64,000 nucleotides of DNA from Acinetobacter colistiniresistens (GCF_000413935.1 NZ_KE340378.1:92627-156626), one strand, 5' to 3'. Positions 7,301-16,260 are shown, counted from the stretch's first letter. Translations and numbers: made by a program. The notes: generated from the sequence alone by a model not told the origin.

Positions 7301-9288
7301 ATATTGAAACCGTGTATCACGATCAGATGAAAGTGATTAATCCTGAGCTAGAATATACACCATTTGAAGGGATTTGTTTAACCGACACCTTTGAAATGTA
7401 CGAAAAAGAGGATTTAGTTAGCAAAATTTTAATTGATAACAGTGCACGACGTAAACGCCAAAAGGATCTTGATATTCGTGTGATTATTGGTAATCCACCT
7501 TATTCATCAGGTCAAGAATCTGCAAATGATAATAATGCGAATGTTGCCTATCCCCATTTAGATGAACGCATTAGAACAACCTACGCAGAATATACAACTT
7601 CCACCAATAAAAACTCACTTTATGATTCATATATTCGTGCAATTCGTTGGGCGAGTGATCGTATCAAAGACTGTGGTGTGATTGGTTTTGTAACCAATGG
7701 TGGTTACATTGATACGAATTCTGCCGATGGTTTACGCAAATGTTTGGCTGATGAATTTAGCTCATTGTACTTCTTCCATTTAAGAGGCAATCAACGCACT
7801 TCGGGCGAGCGTTCACGGCAAGAAGGTGGCAAAATCTTTGGTGGTGGTAGTCGTGCACCGATTGTGATTGCAGTATTGGTTAAAAACCCAAAAGTAAAAC
7901 AATATGGTCAAATCTATTTTCATGACATCGGTGATTATCTAAGCCGTGAAGACAAATTAGAGAAAATTTCTGATCTAGTCAGTATTAATGGCATTACTGC
8001 AATTGATGGTTGGACGAAAATTACACCTGATGAACATAACGATTGGTTAAATCAGCGTGATGATAGTTTTAGCGGCTTTATTGAGATTGGAAATAAGAAA
8101 GATAAATCTAAAATAAGTTTATTCTTGAATTACTCAAGAGGTGCAGAATCAGGTCGCGATGCTTGGGTATATCAAAGTAGTAATGAGAAGTTAAAACATA
8201 ATATAGAAAGTATGATCAACTTTTATAATAATAATCTAACAAATGGCAATAATCCAATAATGGATACAACCAAGATCAGTTGGACAAGTAGCTTATTATC
8301 TAGTTTTGAAAAAAAGAATAACATAACATTTGATGAAAGTCTTATTCGCTTTTCAATTTATAGACCATACCAAAAACAAAATTTATATTTTGGTGGTGGA
8401 TTAATACATCGTGTCGGTCAGATGCCTCAAATCTTTCCAACATCAGATACGGAAAATTTAATTTTATATATAAGCGGTAGCAGTAGTAGCGGTAAAGATT
8501 TTTCTGTAATTATCACTAATATTATTCCTGATTTAAATATGCAACATTCAGGAGGACAAGGTTTCCCACTTTACCTTTACGAAGAAACTACAGTAAAAGG
8601 CAATGGTGCTGACCTATTTAACCATGCTCAAACCAAAACAGCAGATGGAAAATATATTCGTAAAGATGCCATTAGTGATGAAGGGCTAAAGCATTTCCAA
8701 GATGCCTACCCGACTGAAACGATTAGCAAGGAAGATATTTTCTACTATGTGTATGGCTTATTACATAGTGAAGATTATCGTAGTCGTTATGCTGACAACC
8801 TTACCAAAGAGTTACCACGCATCCCATGCGTGAAAAAAACTGAAGATTTCTGGGCATTCTCTAAAGCAGGGCGTGATTTGGCACATTGGCATTTAAACTA
8901 TGAAACTGTAGAGCCGTATAAAGCTAAATTGGACTTGGGTGGTAAATCATTAAAGCAGCTAGCAGATAAAGACTTCTATGTGACCAAAATGAAATTCCCA
9001 AAAAAGGATCAAAAGGATACGGTGGTCTATAACAATGCCATTACCATTCGTGAAATCCCTATAGAGGCTTATGACTACGTTGTGAATGGTAAGTCAGCAC
9101 TTGAATGGGTAATGGAGCGCCAAGGTGTTTCTACGCACAAAGACAGTGGTATTGTAAACGATGCAAACAATTGGGCAATTGAAACTATGGGTGATGCTAA
9201 ATATCCATTGAATTTGTTTTTACGTGTGATAAAGGTAAGTTTGGAAACAATGAAGATTGTCAAAGCTTTGCCTAAGTTGGATATTTAA
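4318..9288 (+). CDS. Type ISP single-polypeptide restriction-modification enzyme, 1,656 aa
   Basis: All parts of a restriction system are on one chain, as in LlaGI and LlaBIII. An Mrr-like nuclease lies at the N-terminus (D71 in DYGIDLIAV, then Q85-C-K87). A superfamily 2 helicase/translocase follows, with Walker A ACGTGKT (198-204), DEAH (333-336), MTATPR and motif VI QSVGRVMRK (from 602). After it comes a gamma-type N6-adenine methyltransferase with motif I DPFTGTGTF (from 948) and NPPY (1059-1062). The C-terminal 400-500 residues should hold the target recognition domain. Length fits the family (about 1,550-1,650 aa). Such enzymes methylate one strand and cleave foreign DNA after converging translocation. 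The frame is intact and all key motifs are present. It is followed after 16 bases by an OLD-like gene. Confidence 0.92.
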   Translation: MSALTNLLQSIEKISLTNRDKGTSFENLMIQYFLNEPKYAEIYTEVLSYSDWVEKYGEKLKVTDKRDYGIDLIAVTIDGEFHPIQCKNYNTTKIQKKDIDSFLGGSGKSYFAYRYIVASTDDWTDNAKSSLVDANPPVATISLLDLEGSLIDWSQFNFDSNVKPIFRKKNSLRDHQRPALSAVKYGLAEADRGKLIMACGTGKTFTSLRIAEELVGRGKNVLFLVPSLALLSQTLDEWTQQTSLGIRSFAVCSDSDVGKKKDDDNIVVGISDLKFPATTNPQSLVKAFKARDLFKPNEANEDMNVVFSTYHSIDVIAEAQKAGFPEFDLIICDEAHRTTGATFEGDDESKFVRIHNNDYVQGKKRLYMTATPRIYGDTAKETEGVTLCSMDDKSLYGEDLYVITFSQAVKMGILCDYKVIVLAVEESHINRQLQGLLKDENNSLKVDDAAKIVGCWKALAKQGLYNPDGTVAKPMERAVAFCQVIEKEYKGKKHKVSSKQITEMFSAVVEAYQQAEMDHLYRTEEYPYIDPSLKLNCEVKHVDGGMNATEKKDKITWLKETAPENTCRILSNVRCLSEGVDVPSLDAVLFLTPRNSQVDVVQSVGRVMRKADGKQLGYVILPVVIPAGVEPEQALNSNEAYRVVWQVLNALRAHDDRFDAMINKLEFNGKDVSRMEVIAVADKVVKKTKKAKPKQGDDETTTTGLSDGKKQRAKAQAKGGSSIGTAETPLPVQEEMVFEVGEIERALYAKIVKKCGNRHHWEDWASDVAKIAKTHIDRIQAILENSENTNEITAFNEFAHELRDDLNNSVSDAEIIEMLAQHLITKPVFDALFKDHSFAEHNPMSLAMQKVLDALNEHHLDKEVDTLNSFYESVRMRAEGINTAEGKQSIILTLYDSFFKNAFPRMTEKLGIVYTPVEVVDFIIHSVNDVLKSEFGKTFADDNVHVLDPFTGTGTFINRLLQSGLIPADRLIYKYKNEIHANEIVLLAYYIASINIETVYHDQMKVINPELEYTPFEGICLTDTFEMYEKEDLVSKILIDNSARRKRQKDLDIRVIIGNPPYSSGQESANDNNANVAYPHLDERIRTTYAEYTTSTNKNSLYDSYIRAIRWASDRIKDCGVIGFVTNGGYIDTNSADGLRKCLADEFSSLYFFHLRGNQRTSGERSRQEGGKIFGGGSRAPIVIAVLVKNPKVKQYGQIYFHDIGDYLSREDKLEKISDLVSINGITAIDGWTKITPDEHNDWLNQRDDSFSGFIEIGNKKDKSKISLFLNYSRGAESGRDAWVYQSSNEKLKHNIESMINFYNNNLTNGNNPIMDTTKISWTSSLLSSFEKKNNITFDESLIRFSIYRPYQKQNLYFGGGLIHRVGQMPQIFPTSDTENLILYISGSSSSGKDFSVIITNIIPDLNMQHSGGQGFPLYLYEETTVKGNGADLFNHAQTKTADGKYIRKDAISDEGLKHFQDAYPTETISKEDIFYYVYGLLHSEDYRSRYADNLTKELPRIPCVKKTEDFWAFSKAGRDLAHWHLNYETVEPYKAKLDLGGKSLKQLADKDFYVTKMKFPKKDQKDTVVYNNAITIREIPIEAYDYVVNGKSALEWVMERQGVSTHKDSGIVNDANNWAIETMGDAKYPLNLFLRVIKVSLETMKIVKALPKLDI

Positions 9289-9304
9289 ATTCAGGGGATA
9301 ACTA

Positions 9305-11260
9305 ATGATTAAACTTACAAATATTGAAATTCTAAAATATAAATCATTCACGACACCTCAATCCGTACATATTGAAGATGATATAACTGTACTGGTTGGA
9401 ATGAATGAATCAGGAAAAACCTCTATTTTAGAATGTTTAGCAAAAACTAATTATTTTGAAACTGATGAGAAATTCAAGTTTAATCAAACACTAGATTATC
9501 CACGTAAAGAATTAAAAAGCATTAATAAGTCAGATGAAAATCCTAATGCTATTATTTGTAGGTATAAACTTTCAAAAAAACTTATTGATTTTATTGAACA
9601 CTTATTAGGAAAAGGTACTTGGCAGGGAAAAGATGAGATTACGGTGACAAGCTCTTACAAAGATGGTGCTACTCTAATCAGTGGTGTTTCGATAAATTTT
9701 GAAGCTTTTTTAAAACACTATAATCTCTCTAGTATTAATGACAGTCTAAAAAAAGAGCTTAAATCAACCTTAACTATATCAGAATTTGATGAATTACTAA
9801 CAAGATTTCCCGAAGATTCAGACAAGTTAGAACCCTTGAAAAAATATTTTTTTAAAAGTTCTACATGGAACAGCTTTATTGAAAGATATGTTTATACTAG
9901 TTTAATAAAAAAGCATCTACCAAAGTTCATTTATTATGATGAATATTACCAACTTCCATCCAGAATTGTACTAGAAAATTTTTTAGATGAGGGTGTGGAA
10001 CTATCGGATGATCTAAAAACAGCAAAAGCACTTTTAGATTTAGCAGATATAAATATCAATGATATTATTAATACAGATGATTTTGAGGATTTTATTGCAG
10101 AATTAGAAGCAACTGAAGCTTTGATTTCTGACACATTATTCCAATATTGGTCTGCAAATCAGGACTTAAATATCGAGTTTAAAATTGATAAAAAAACAGC
10201 TACTGCTCAAAGACACGTAAATACAAATTATGGTAATGCAACAACAGTCGATACAAATATTGTTGAACATGTTTTAGACATTCGTGTAAAAAACTCAAAA
10301 ACTAGAGTTTCTTTACCTCTCCAGAATAGAAGCAAAGGGTTTAATTGGTTTTTTTCATTCTTAGTTTGGTTTAATAAAATTCAAGCTGATTCAAATTCAA
10401 AATATATCCTACTCCTAGATGAGCCGGGTCTTAACTTACATGCAACTGCCCAAGCAGATTTACTACGTTTTTTAGAGAGTTTAGTTGATAAATATCAAGT
10501 TATTTATACAACTCACTCACCATTTATGGTAGAAACAACGAAATTAAATCGTGTCAGAACGGTGTTTAGTGACTCCGATAGCTCTATCGTTAGTGATAGT
10601 ATTCAACAAAAAGATCCTAATACTCTTTTCCCTTTACAAGCTGCTTTAGGATATGATGTTGCACAGAATTTATTCATTTCTAAAAAGAATCTACTAGTTG
10701 AAGGGGTCTCGGATTTACTATATTTAACCACAATTTCAGAATATTTGAATGCGAATAACAGAACTGGTTTAAATGAGGATATTACAATTGTACCTACAGG
10801 TGGCTTAGATAAAGTTGCTAGTTTTATCTCATTACTTCGAGGTTCAAAACTATCAATTTTCTGTCTTTTAGATTCATTTACTGATCAAAAGTCGCAAGCA
10901 AGATTTGATAGTCTAACTATACAAAAAATTATATCTGATAAAAATATAAAATTCTTTCATGATTATCTTGATAATAGAAAAAAAGCTGATATTGAGGATG
11001 TTTTTACCGTTGATGAATATCTTCAACTATTTAATATTTCTCTCTCATCTACCTATACTGAAATTAAGGTGGAAGAATTAAGTACAGAAATTGAAGATAT
11101 ATTATCAAGAATCAATAAAGTTATTAAAAAATCTAGATTTAATCACTATTTGCCAGCAAAAGAGTTCGCTAGTAACAAGGATTTTGTTAACAACCTTTCA
11201 GAAGCTACTTTATCAAGATTTGAAACTATCTTTAAAGAGGTCAATAAAAATCTCAAATAG
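9305..11260 (+). CDS. OLD-family ATPase/TOPRIM nuclease, 651 aa
   Basis: The protein has an SMC/RecF-like ATPase: Walker A GMNESGKTS at residues 32-40, Walker B-like LLLDEPG and the H-loop TTHSPFMVE. A TOPRIM nuclease domain follows, with the catalytic glutamate in LLVEGVSDL (E466) and the acidic LLDSFTD (D523). OLD-family proteins are ATP-driven DNA nucleases, and several act in phage defence (P2 Old, GajA of Gabija). It sits 16 bases behind the type ISP gene with the same low GC and no promoter-sized gap, so the two are probably one operon. No UvrD-like helicase partner (GajB) is present, so this is not a standard Gabija pair. A hairpin just downstream could end the transcript. Confidence 0.88.
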   Translation: MIKLTNIEILKYKSFTTPQSVHIEDDITVLVGMNESGKTSILECLAKTNYFETDEKFKFNQTLDYPRKELKSINKSDENPNAIICRYKLSKKLIDFIEHLLGKGTWQGKDEITVTSSYKDGATLISGVSINFEAFLKHYNLSSINDSLKKELKSTLTISEFDELLTRFPEDSDKLEPLKKYFFKSSTWNSFIERYVYTSLIKKHLPKFIYYDEYYQLPSRIVLENFLDEGVELSDDLKTAKALLDLADININDIINTDDFEDFIAELEATEALISDTLFQYWSANQDLNIEFKIDKKTATAQRHVNTNYGNATTVDTNIVEHVLDIRVKNSKTRVSLPLQNRSKGFNWFFSFLVWFNKIQADSNSKYILLLDEPGLNLHATAQADLLRFLESLVDKYQVIYTTHSPFMVETTKLNRVRTVFSDSDSSIVSDSIQQKDPNTLFPLQAALGYDVAQNLFISKKNLLVEGVSDLLYLTTISEYLNANNRTGLNEDITIVPTGGLDKVASFISLLRGSKLSIFCLLDSFTDQKSQARFDSLTIQKIISDKNIKFFHDYLDNRKKADIEDVFTVDEYLQLFNISLSSTYTEIKVEELSTEIEDILSRINKVIKKSRFNHYLPAKEFASNKDFVNNLSEATLSRFETIFKEVNKNLK

Positions 11261-11268
11261 TCTTGGCT

Positions 11269-11300
11269 TAATAGATTTACCTGATAGGGTAAATCTATTA
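11269..11300 (+). terminator. Hairpin after the OLD-like gene
   Basis: TAATAGATTTACC pairs perfectly with GGTAAATCTATTA across a six-base loop, starting nine bases after the stop codon. The trailing U tract is weak (ACTTTAG), so it may terminate only partly or simply stabilise the mRNA end. Confidence 0.6.
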
Positions 11301-11537
11301 CTTTAGTCAGTGCATTATTTAATCTAAACCTGTTCATACTAAAATATTTTGTGGCTTCTGCTTTGCTAGTTTGAGAAACTCGTAAAATAGCTTGTGCCTT
11401 TCTAAGATCTTTTTCAGGTATCGATAATTTGCGTTCATGATTGGGTCTTGTTGCTCTTTCAATAAAGATCTATCAAAGTTTGCTTTTTTATATTGAGATG
11501 TCTTTCTGAAATATTAGTTGCATTGATTGGCAAGAGA
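11301..11537 (-). pseudogene. Decayed serine-recombinase-like 3' end
   Basis: On the minus strand two adjoining frames read like one protein broken by a frameshift near 11470. First comes a stretch containing NISERHLNIKKQTLIDLY, then RPNHERKLSIPEKDLRKAQA and TSKAEATKYFSMNRFRLNNAL. The second part resembles the C-terminal helix-turn-helix of resolvase/invertase-type recombinases (pattern KAQ..L....SKAE.AK.F...R..LN.AL). No catalytic domain is present. I read it as the scar of a mobile element next to the restriction genes. The family call rests on pattern recognition alone. Confidence 0.4.
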
Positions 11538-11663
11538 TAATTTTGTTAAGTTTTAAAAATTAAATTTAACAAAATTATTAACATTTTTTATTAATGTATT
11601 GTAATTTAATATTTTATTTATTACTGGTGTATATATCCGTTTTGAGGCTTCAGGTTCAGCATA
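11538..11663. other. AT-rich gap between the recombinase remnant and the hydrolase terminator
   Basis: The stretch contains TTTTGTTAA and its complement around 11540-11580 (an imperfect inverted repeat), and nothing that I can support as coding. Confidence 0.4.
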
Positions 11664-11698
11664 AAAAAAGGCATAAAACTGAGTTTTATGCCTTTTTT
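11664..11698. terminator. Strong bidirectional terminator
   Basis: AAAAAAGGCATAAAACT and AGTTTTATGCCTTTTTT form a perfect 17-base stem with a one-base centre (in practice a slightly shorter stem and larger loop). It has U tracts in both directions. It ends the leftward hydrolase transcript and shields the region to the left. Confidence 0.9.
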
Positions 11699-11711
11699 GT
11701 TGGACTCGGTT

Positions 11712-12389
11712 TTATCGAGCAGAGTCCAAGGTTTCGTGATTGGCTACCACTTCTTGCGCTTTACTATAACTTTCAATCAGCAACTGATAGGCAGGGAAGA
11801 TCTGGGTATAGACCTGTGCCCATTCTAGTGCATCGTCACGATTCCAAGTACGCTGAATTTCAGATGCCACGGCAGCAGTATCCATTGGCACCACGCCTGC
11901 TTGTACCACACGGGCTAAGGTGATTTCTTCTGCCATTTTGCTATAGGTTCCAGAAGCATCAATCACGGCAAACACTTTATAACCTTCGGCAACGGCGCTG
12001 ATCGCAGGGAAGGCCATACACACACTGGTAATGGTGCCTGCAATAATCAGGGTGTTACGCCCCGTGGCTTTGACCGCTTTGACAAAGTCTTGATTATGCC
12101 ATGCATTGATTTCACCTTTACGTGCCACATATTGGGCATGCGGAGCATTGGCATGGATTTCAGGAATCAAAGGGCCATTGGGACCTTGTGGTACAGACGC
12201 CGTCGTGATCACGGGAATCTTGGCCAAACTCGCAATCTTGGCCAATGCAGCTGCGCGTTGGCGTAATTCAGGCATTGGCATATCACCGACGGTTTGGAAT
12301 AAACCACTTTGGTGATCAATCAACAGCATCACGGCATCATTGACATCGATAACAGGTGCTTGACCATTGAAGTTTGCTGGTATTGTCAT
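11712..12389 (-). CDS. Isochorismatase-like cysteine hydrolase, 225 aa
   Basis: The start MTIPANFNG at 12389 has a good ribosome site (GAGGAT, six to eight bases upstream) and is preferred over a longer frame beginning at 12509. The catalytic triad of the isochorismatase fold is visible: Asp in [10 protein letters not shown], Lys in ARKGEINAW and the nucleophilic Cys in [10 protein letters not shown]. Family members of this YcaC-like type hydrolyse amides or remain of unknown substrate. A LysR gene is transcribed divergently from 12527. A second hydrolase with the same motifs lies at 14454, so the two are probably paralogues. Confidence 0.85.
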   Translation of the reverse strand: MTIPANFNGQAPVIDVNDAVMLLIDHQSGLFQTVGDMPMPELRQRAAALAKIASLAKIPVITTASVPQGPNGPLIPEIHANAPHAQYVARKGEINAWHNQDFVKAVKATGRNTLIIAGTITSVCMAFPAISAVAEGYKVFAVIDASGTYSKMAEEITLARVVQAGVVPMDTAAVASEIQRTWNRDDALEWAQVYTQIFPAYQLLIESYSKAQEVVANHETLDSAR

Positions 12390-12433
12390 TGTTGTATCCT
12401 CATCATGTCTTAGGGGGTATAATTGATGATATA

Positions 12434-12482
12434 GACATGACGATGGCTGAAAAATATATGATTTAGGATATATTGTCATGTC
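12434..12482. promoter_or_regulatory. Candidate LysR operator between hydrolase and regulator genes
   Basis: GACATGAC (12434-12441) and GTCATGTC (12475-12482) are perfect inverted copies in the divergent intergenic region. ATATAT-rich DNA lies between them. Two half-sites at this spacing are usual for LysR proteins that control a divergent target and themselves. Confidence 0.5.
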
Positions 12483-12526
12483 AAAAAAACAATTAACACC
12501 TCCATTCACAGATCGAGCAAATAAAC

Positions 12527-13447
12527 ATGAAAGATTTAAATGACTTATATTTCTTTGTTAAAGTGATCGACTGTGGGGGTTTTTCAGCAGCCAGCCAAGA
12601 ATTGATGGTGACCAAATCTTTACTGAGTCGTCGTATTGCCGAACTGGAAGAACGACTTGGGGTGAAGCTGATCAATCGAACCACCCGACAGGTGTCGATT
12701 ACTGAGGTCGGTAAAATTTATTATCAGCATTGCAAGGCCATGTTGATTGAAGCGGAAGCCGCCGAGGAAGCGATTGAATTCTTAACCGCTGAACCGCGTG
12801 GCTTGATCAAGCTGTCTTGTCCGACCAATTTATTACATATCAATATCAGTCCAATGCTGAATGAGTTTTTGCAGCTCTATCCCAAAATCAGCCTGCATGT
12901 AGAAGCCACCAACCGCCGTGTCGATTTGATCAATGAGCGTTTTGATCTGGCGATACGGATTCGGCCTTTACCCTTGGCTGACAGTGAATTGATTGTGCGA
13001 GAACTGGCTTTGGCACGCCAATTGATTGTTGCCAGTCCAGACCTGTTACATCAGTTTTATTCAATCCATGAGCCACAACAACTGACGCAGTTCCCTGTGT
13101 TGATGATGGAATCCTTTGCACCTGAATATGCTTGGCAGTTATTTTCTCAAGATCAGCAAGAATTCAAAGTTCAGTGTCATCCACGACTGACCACCACCGA
13201 TTTGACTGCGCTCAGGGAAGCCACGCTGCAAGGCTTGGGCGTGGCGAAATTACCTGAATTGATGGTGGCTGAAGATATTAAACACGGGCGTTTGATTCAT
13301 GTGTTGCCTGAATGGCAGCCTAAGCCTGAGCTGATCCACTTGGTCTACACTTCTAGACGAGGCTTATTACCGTCGATGAAATTATTGATCGATTTTCTGG
13401 TCAAGAAATTTGCTGAGCTGAAGCAACAGAATTCGGTACTCTATTAA
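12527..13447 (+). CDS. LysR-family transcriptional regulator, 306 aa
   Basis: An N-terminal winged helix-turn-helix (about residues 1-60, [20 protein letters not shown]...[22 protein letters not shown]) is followed by a periplasmic-binding-protein-like effector domain to the C-terminus. Length is normal for the family. It is divergent from the hydrolase at 11712 and converges, 10 bases apart, on a second LysR gene at 13458. The likely role is control of the adjacent hydrolase; the inducer is unknown. Confidence 0.9.
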   Translation: MKDLNDLYFFVKVIDCGGFSAASQELMVTKSLLSRRIAELEERLGVKLINRTTRQVSITEVGKIYYQHCKAMLIEAEAAEEAIEFLTAEPRGLIKLSCPTNLLHINISPMLNEFLQLYPKISLHVEATNRRVDLINERFDLAIRIRPLPLADSELIVRELALARQLIVASPDLLHQFYSIHEPQQLTQFPVLMMESFAPEYAWQLFSQDQQEFKVQCHPRLTTTDLTALREATLQGLGVAKLPELMVAEDIKHGRLIHVLPEWQPKPELIHLVYTSRRGLLPSMKLLIDFLVKKFAELKQQNSVLY

Positions 13448-13457
13448 AAAAATGGGG

Positions 13458-14390
13458 CTATAAGGAATAGCCACTGTCAGTTTTTGCCAATTCTCGCAAA
13501 CCCTCCATCAAGCTTTCGATCAGCTTTTCCACCACCAAGCGTTGGCCTTTGCGTGAGGCATAGACCAATTGCACGGTACCCCGATTGGATTTCCATTCAG
13601 GTAAGAGGTGAATCAGTTTGCCTTTTTCAATATCGCTTTGTACTGTCAGATAGGGGAGATCGGCAATGCCAAGTCCATCATGGACCGCATAATAGACCCC
13701 AGCCAAATCATTGCTCTTGACCCGCGGTTGATAAGGCACATCGACAGTGTCATCACTGTGGATATGACATAAATGCCAATAATATTGATGTTTCTGAATA
13801 CCCAAGGCGACGCTTGGGTAGTGCTGTAGTTCTGAATAATGGCGAATGCTTCTGCCTTCTAATAATTCGGGCGCAGCGACTAGACAGTGCTCGGTGCGAA
13901 TCACATCGCGCACAATTAAGCTGGAATCCTGATTGGGTTCAAAACTGGTGCGGATGGCGATATCAATATCATCATGCAGTACATCGACCCGTCGACTGGT
14001 GAGCTCTAAGGAAATTTCAACTTTGGGGTAGGCTTTTAAAAATTGATTGAGTAATTTCCGAATCTGGAAATGCATCATCAAGGGCGGACAACTGATTTTA
14101 ACTACGCCTTGCGGTTCATTTTTTTGTTTGAGCAAGACATTTTCGGCACATTCGACCTGTGCAATCACTTTACAGCACTCTTCATAAAATTCTTGGCCCA
14201 AATCCGTGACTTTAAAATGACGGGTGGTACGCTGGATCAGGCTGACATTGAATTTATGTTCTAGCTCAATGATACGACGGCTGAGTTTGGATTTACTGAT
14301 ATTTTCAGCTTCGCTGGCGGCACTGAATCCGCCATGTTTCACGACCAAGTAAAAATAATGAAAGTCATCAAATGAGTTGATCAAGGCCAA
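13458..14390 (-). CDS. LysR-family transcriptional regulator, 310 aa
   Basis: The HTH (FDDFHYFYLVVKHGGFSAASEAENISKSKLSRRI) begins within eight residues of the N-terminus and no ATG is available, so the start is probably TTG at 14390 or close to it. The effector domain is complete. It resembles the LysR at 12527 in several stretches (GGFSAAS, LSRRI, RTTR, GLGIADLP versus GLGVAKLP), so the two are likely paralogues. The hydrolase at 14454 lies directly upstream on the same strand. Confidence 0.87.
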   Translation of the reverse strand: MALINSFDDFHYFYLVVKHGGFSAASEAENISKSKLSRRIIELEHKFNVSLIQRTTRHFKVTDLGQEFYEECCKVIAQVECAENVLLKQKNEPQGVVKISCPPLMMHFQIRKLLNQFLKAYPKVEISLELTSRRVDVLHDDIDIAIRTSFEPNQDSSLIVRDVIRTEHCLVAAPELLEGRSIRHYSELQHYPSVALGIQKHQYYWHLCHIHSDDTVDVPYQPRVKSNDLAGVYYAVHDGLGIADLPYLTVQSDIEKGKLIHLLPEWKSNRGTVQLVYASRKGQRLVVEKLIESLMEGLRELAKTDSGYSL

Positions 14391-14453
14391 TCGAATCCGA
14401 TAAAGATGAAAAGATTAGGATAGCATTAACAATCCTAATCTTAATATGCGCAT

Positions 14454-15080
14454 TTATTTTTGCGTGGTATTTTGTGCGTAACTGTTCATCAGGTTGCGAT
14501 AATCAGGAATGTGATTCGAGAATAAAGCGCCTAAACCCTCAATATCATTACGCCAGTCACGATGTAATTCGCAAGCCATCCCAAACCATGTCATCAGCTG
14601 TGCACCGGCTTGTGACATCCGATCCCATGCTGCATCACGGGTTAAGGCATTGAAAGTTCCAGAAGCATCCGTAATCACAAATACCTCGAAGTCCTCTGCC
14701 AAGGCAGATAAGGCAGGAAAAGCCACACAGACTTCTGTGACCACACCCGCAATAATCAATTGCTTTTTGCCTGTGGCTTTGATGGCTTTGACAAAGTCTT
14801 CATTGTCCCAGGCATTGATTTGACCGGGACGGGCAATATAAGGAGCATCGGGAAACATCTCTTTCAGTTCAGGTACCAGTGGGCCATTCGGGCCATTTTC
14901 AAAACTGGTGGTCAGAATCGTAGGTAAATTGAAGTACTTTGCGGCATTTGCCAATGCCAAAACATTGTTTTTAAATTTGTCTGGATCAATATCCCGAACC
15001 AAGGAAAGTAGACCTGTTTGATGGTCGACTAAAAGCACCGCAGCATTGTCTTTGTCTAGGCGAACGTAGTTCTTAGCCAT
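14454..15080 (-). CDS. Isochorismatase-like cysteine hydrolase, 208 aa
   Basis: The start MAKNYVRLDKDN has GAGGAT in front of it, the same leader pattern as the paralogue at 11712. Catalytic residues are seen as Asp in LLVDHQTGLL, Lys-equivalent position in IARPGQINAW (Arg/Pro here instead of the expected RKGEINAW) and Cys in VTEVCVAFPA. The replacement near the lysine position could mean altered activity, or that another lysine serves. The substrate is unknown. It is divergent from the pirin gene at 15363, and a LysR gene follows downstream. Confidence 0.83.
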   Translation of the reverse strand: MAKNYVRLDKDNAAVLLVDHQTGLLSLVRDIDPDKFKNNVLALANAAKYFNLPTILTTSFENGPNGPLVPELKEMFPDAPYIARPGQINAWDNEDFVKAIKATGKKQLIIAGVVTEVCVAFPALSALAEDFEVFVITDASGTFNALTRDAAWDRMSQAGAQLMTWFGMACELHRDWRNDIEGLGALFSNHIPDYRNLMNSYAQNTTQK

Positions 15081-15362
15081 AATAGTATCCTCATGTTTTT
15101 GTAAAAAAAGTTTAAAAGATCGATATTTTTCATCTTGCTTGAAATGATGCTAATTAAATTTTAATGCGGGATGAAGTCTAAAAATGAGATAAACAATATC
15201 AAAAATAGGATGATTATTAAGATCTTGCGATTAATTCCATTTTTAGAATTAGATTGTCCTATTTGTAGAATAATGTGTTGCCAATCTGATGCTATAAGCA
15301 TCGAGGCTAGAGGGGTAAAATAAGCATCAAGAACAGAACTTCTACCCTATAGGAGAAACCAA
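15081..15362. promoter_or_regulatory. Divergent promoter region, hydrolase and pirin
   Basis: The 282-base region is AT-rich. AATAGGAT near 15207 and ATTGTCCTATTT near 15252 form an imperfect inverted pair that could be a LysR binding site. The pirin gene has a good ribosome site (AGGAGAAACC) just before its ATG. No clear -35/-10 pair stands out. Confidence 0.4.
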
Positions 15363-16229
15363 ATGAAAAAAATTCTTGGTGTGTATCAAAACAAGCACAT
15401 GCACTGGGTGGGTGATGGTTTCCCAGTCTATAACTTGTTTTCCTATGACCGTTTAGGTCAAAGCATTAGTCCTTTTTTGTTGTTGGACTATGCGGCACCG
15501 TACCGTTTTGACCCAACCACAGTACAGCATGGGGTGGGTTCGCATCCGCATCGTGGCTTTGAAACAGTGACCATTGCCTATCAGGGTGAAGTCACCCATA
15601 AAGACTCGAGTGGCGGTGGTGGAACCATTAAAGCGGGTGATGTGCAATGGATGACCGCAGGTGGCGGGATCTTGCATCAGGAGTTCCATTCTCCTGAATT
15701 TGCCCATCATGGTGGTTTGTTTGAAATGGTACAGCTTTGGGTCAATTTGCCAGCGCATTCAAAAATGACGCCAGCAAAATACCAAGCCATTGAAGCGGAT
15801 CAAATTCAGCATATTGCACTGGATGACGCAGGCAGTGAAATGCGGGTAATTGCAGGTCAATACCAAGACACTGCAGGTGCAGCAACCACCTTTAGTCCAG
15901 TCAATGTCTGGGATGGTAAAATTGTTCAAGGTCAAGCGCATACGTTTTATGTACCTGAAGGGCAGACCACGTTGTTGGTATTACTCTCTGGTCAGGTCAT
16001 CTTAAATGATAACCAAAGCATAGAAGCACCAAGTTTGGTGGTCCTTAGCCGAGAGGAAATTGACTTTAGTATTCAGGCCGAGCAAGACAGCAAATTCCTG
16101 ATTTTGACGGGTCAACCGTTAAATGAGCCGATTGAAGGTTATGGACCGTTTGTCATGAACAGCAAAGCTGAAATCGTCGAAGCAGTTCGTGATTTCAATA
16201 GCGGTAAATTTGGTTCGATGCATGCTTAA
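15363..16229 (+). CDS. Pirin family protein, 288 aa
   Basis: This is a bicupin with the pirin metal site visible in the N-terminal cupin: the histidines of GVGSHPHRGFETVT, then the His and Glu of GGGILHQEFHS. Pirins bind Fe(II), and some oxidise quercetin-like flavonols. Length is normal. Its place beside two isochorismatase-like hydrolases and two LysR genes suggests a small aromatic or oxidative-stress response module. That role is inferred from context only. Confidence 0.9.
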   Translation: MKKILGVYQNKHMHWVGDGFPVYNLFSYDRLGQSISPFLLLDYAAPYRFDPTTVQHGVGSHPHRGFETVTIAYQGEVTHKDSSGGGGTIKAGDVQWMTAGGGILHQEFHSPEFAHHGGLFEMVQLWVNLPAHSKMTPAKYQAIEADQIQHIALDDAGSEMRVIAGQYQDTAGAATTFSPVNVWDGKIVQGQAHTFYVPEGQTTLLVLLSGQVILNDNQSIEAPSLVVLSREEIDFSIQAEQDSKFLILTGQPLNEPIEGYGPFVMNSKAEIVEAVRDFNSGKFGSMHA

Positions 16230-16260
16230 GTATTGAATTAAATCAATGATCTATATAAGA

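Noticed and set aside
9305..11260. Gabija system
   Set aside because: The OLD-like GajA counterpart is present, but there is no UvrD-like GajB gene beside it; the partner here is a type ISP enzyme.
11146..11337. 63-codon minus-strand ORF overlapping the end of the OLD-like gene
   Set aside because: Most of it is antisense of the OLD-like gene; only its first residues belong to the recombinase-like remnant.
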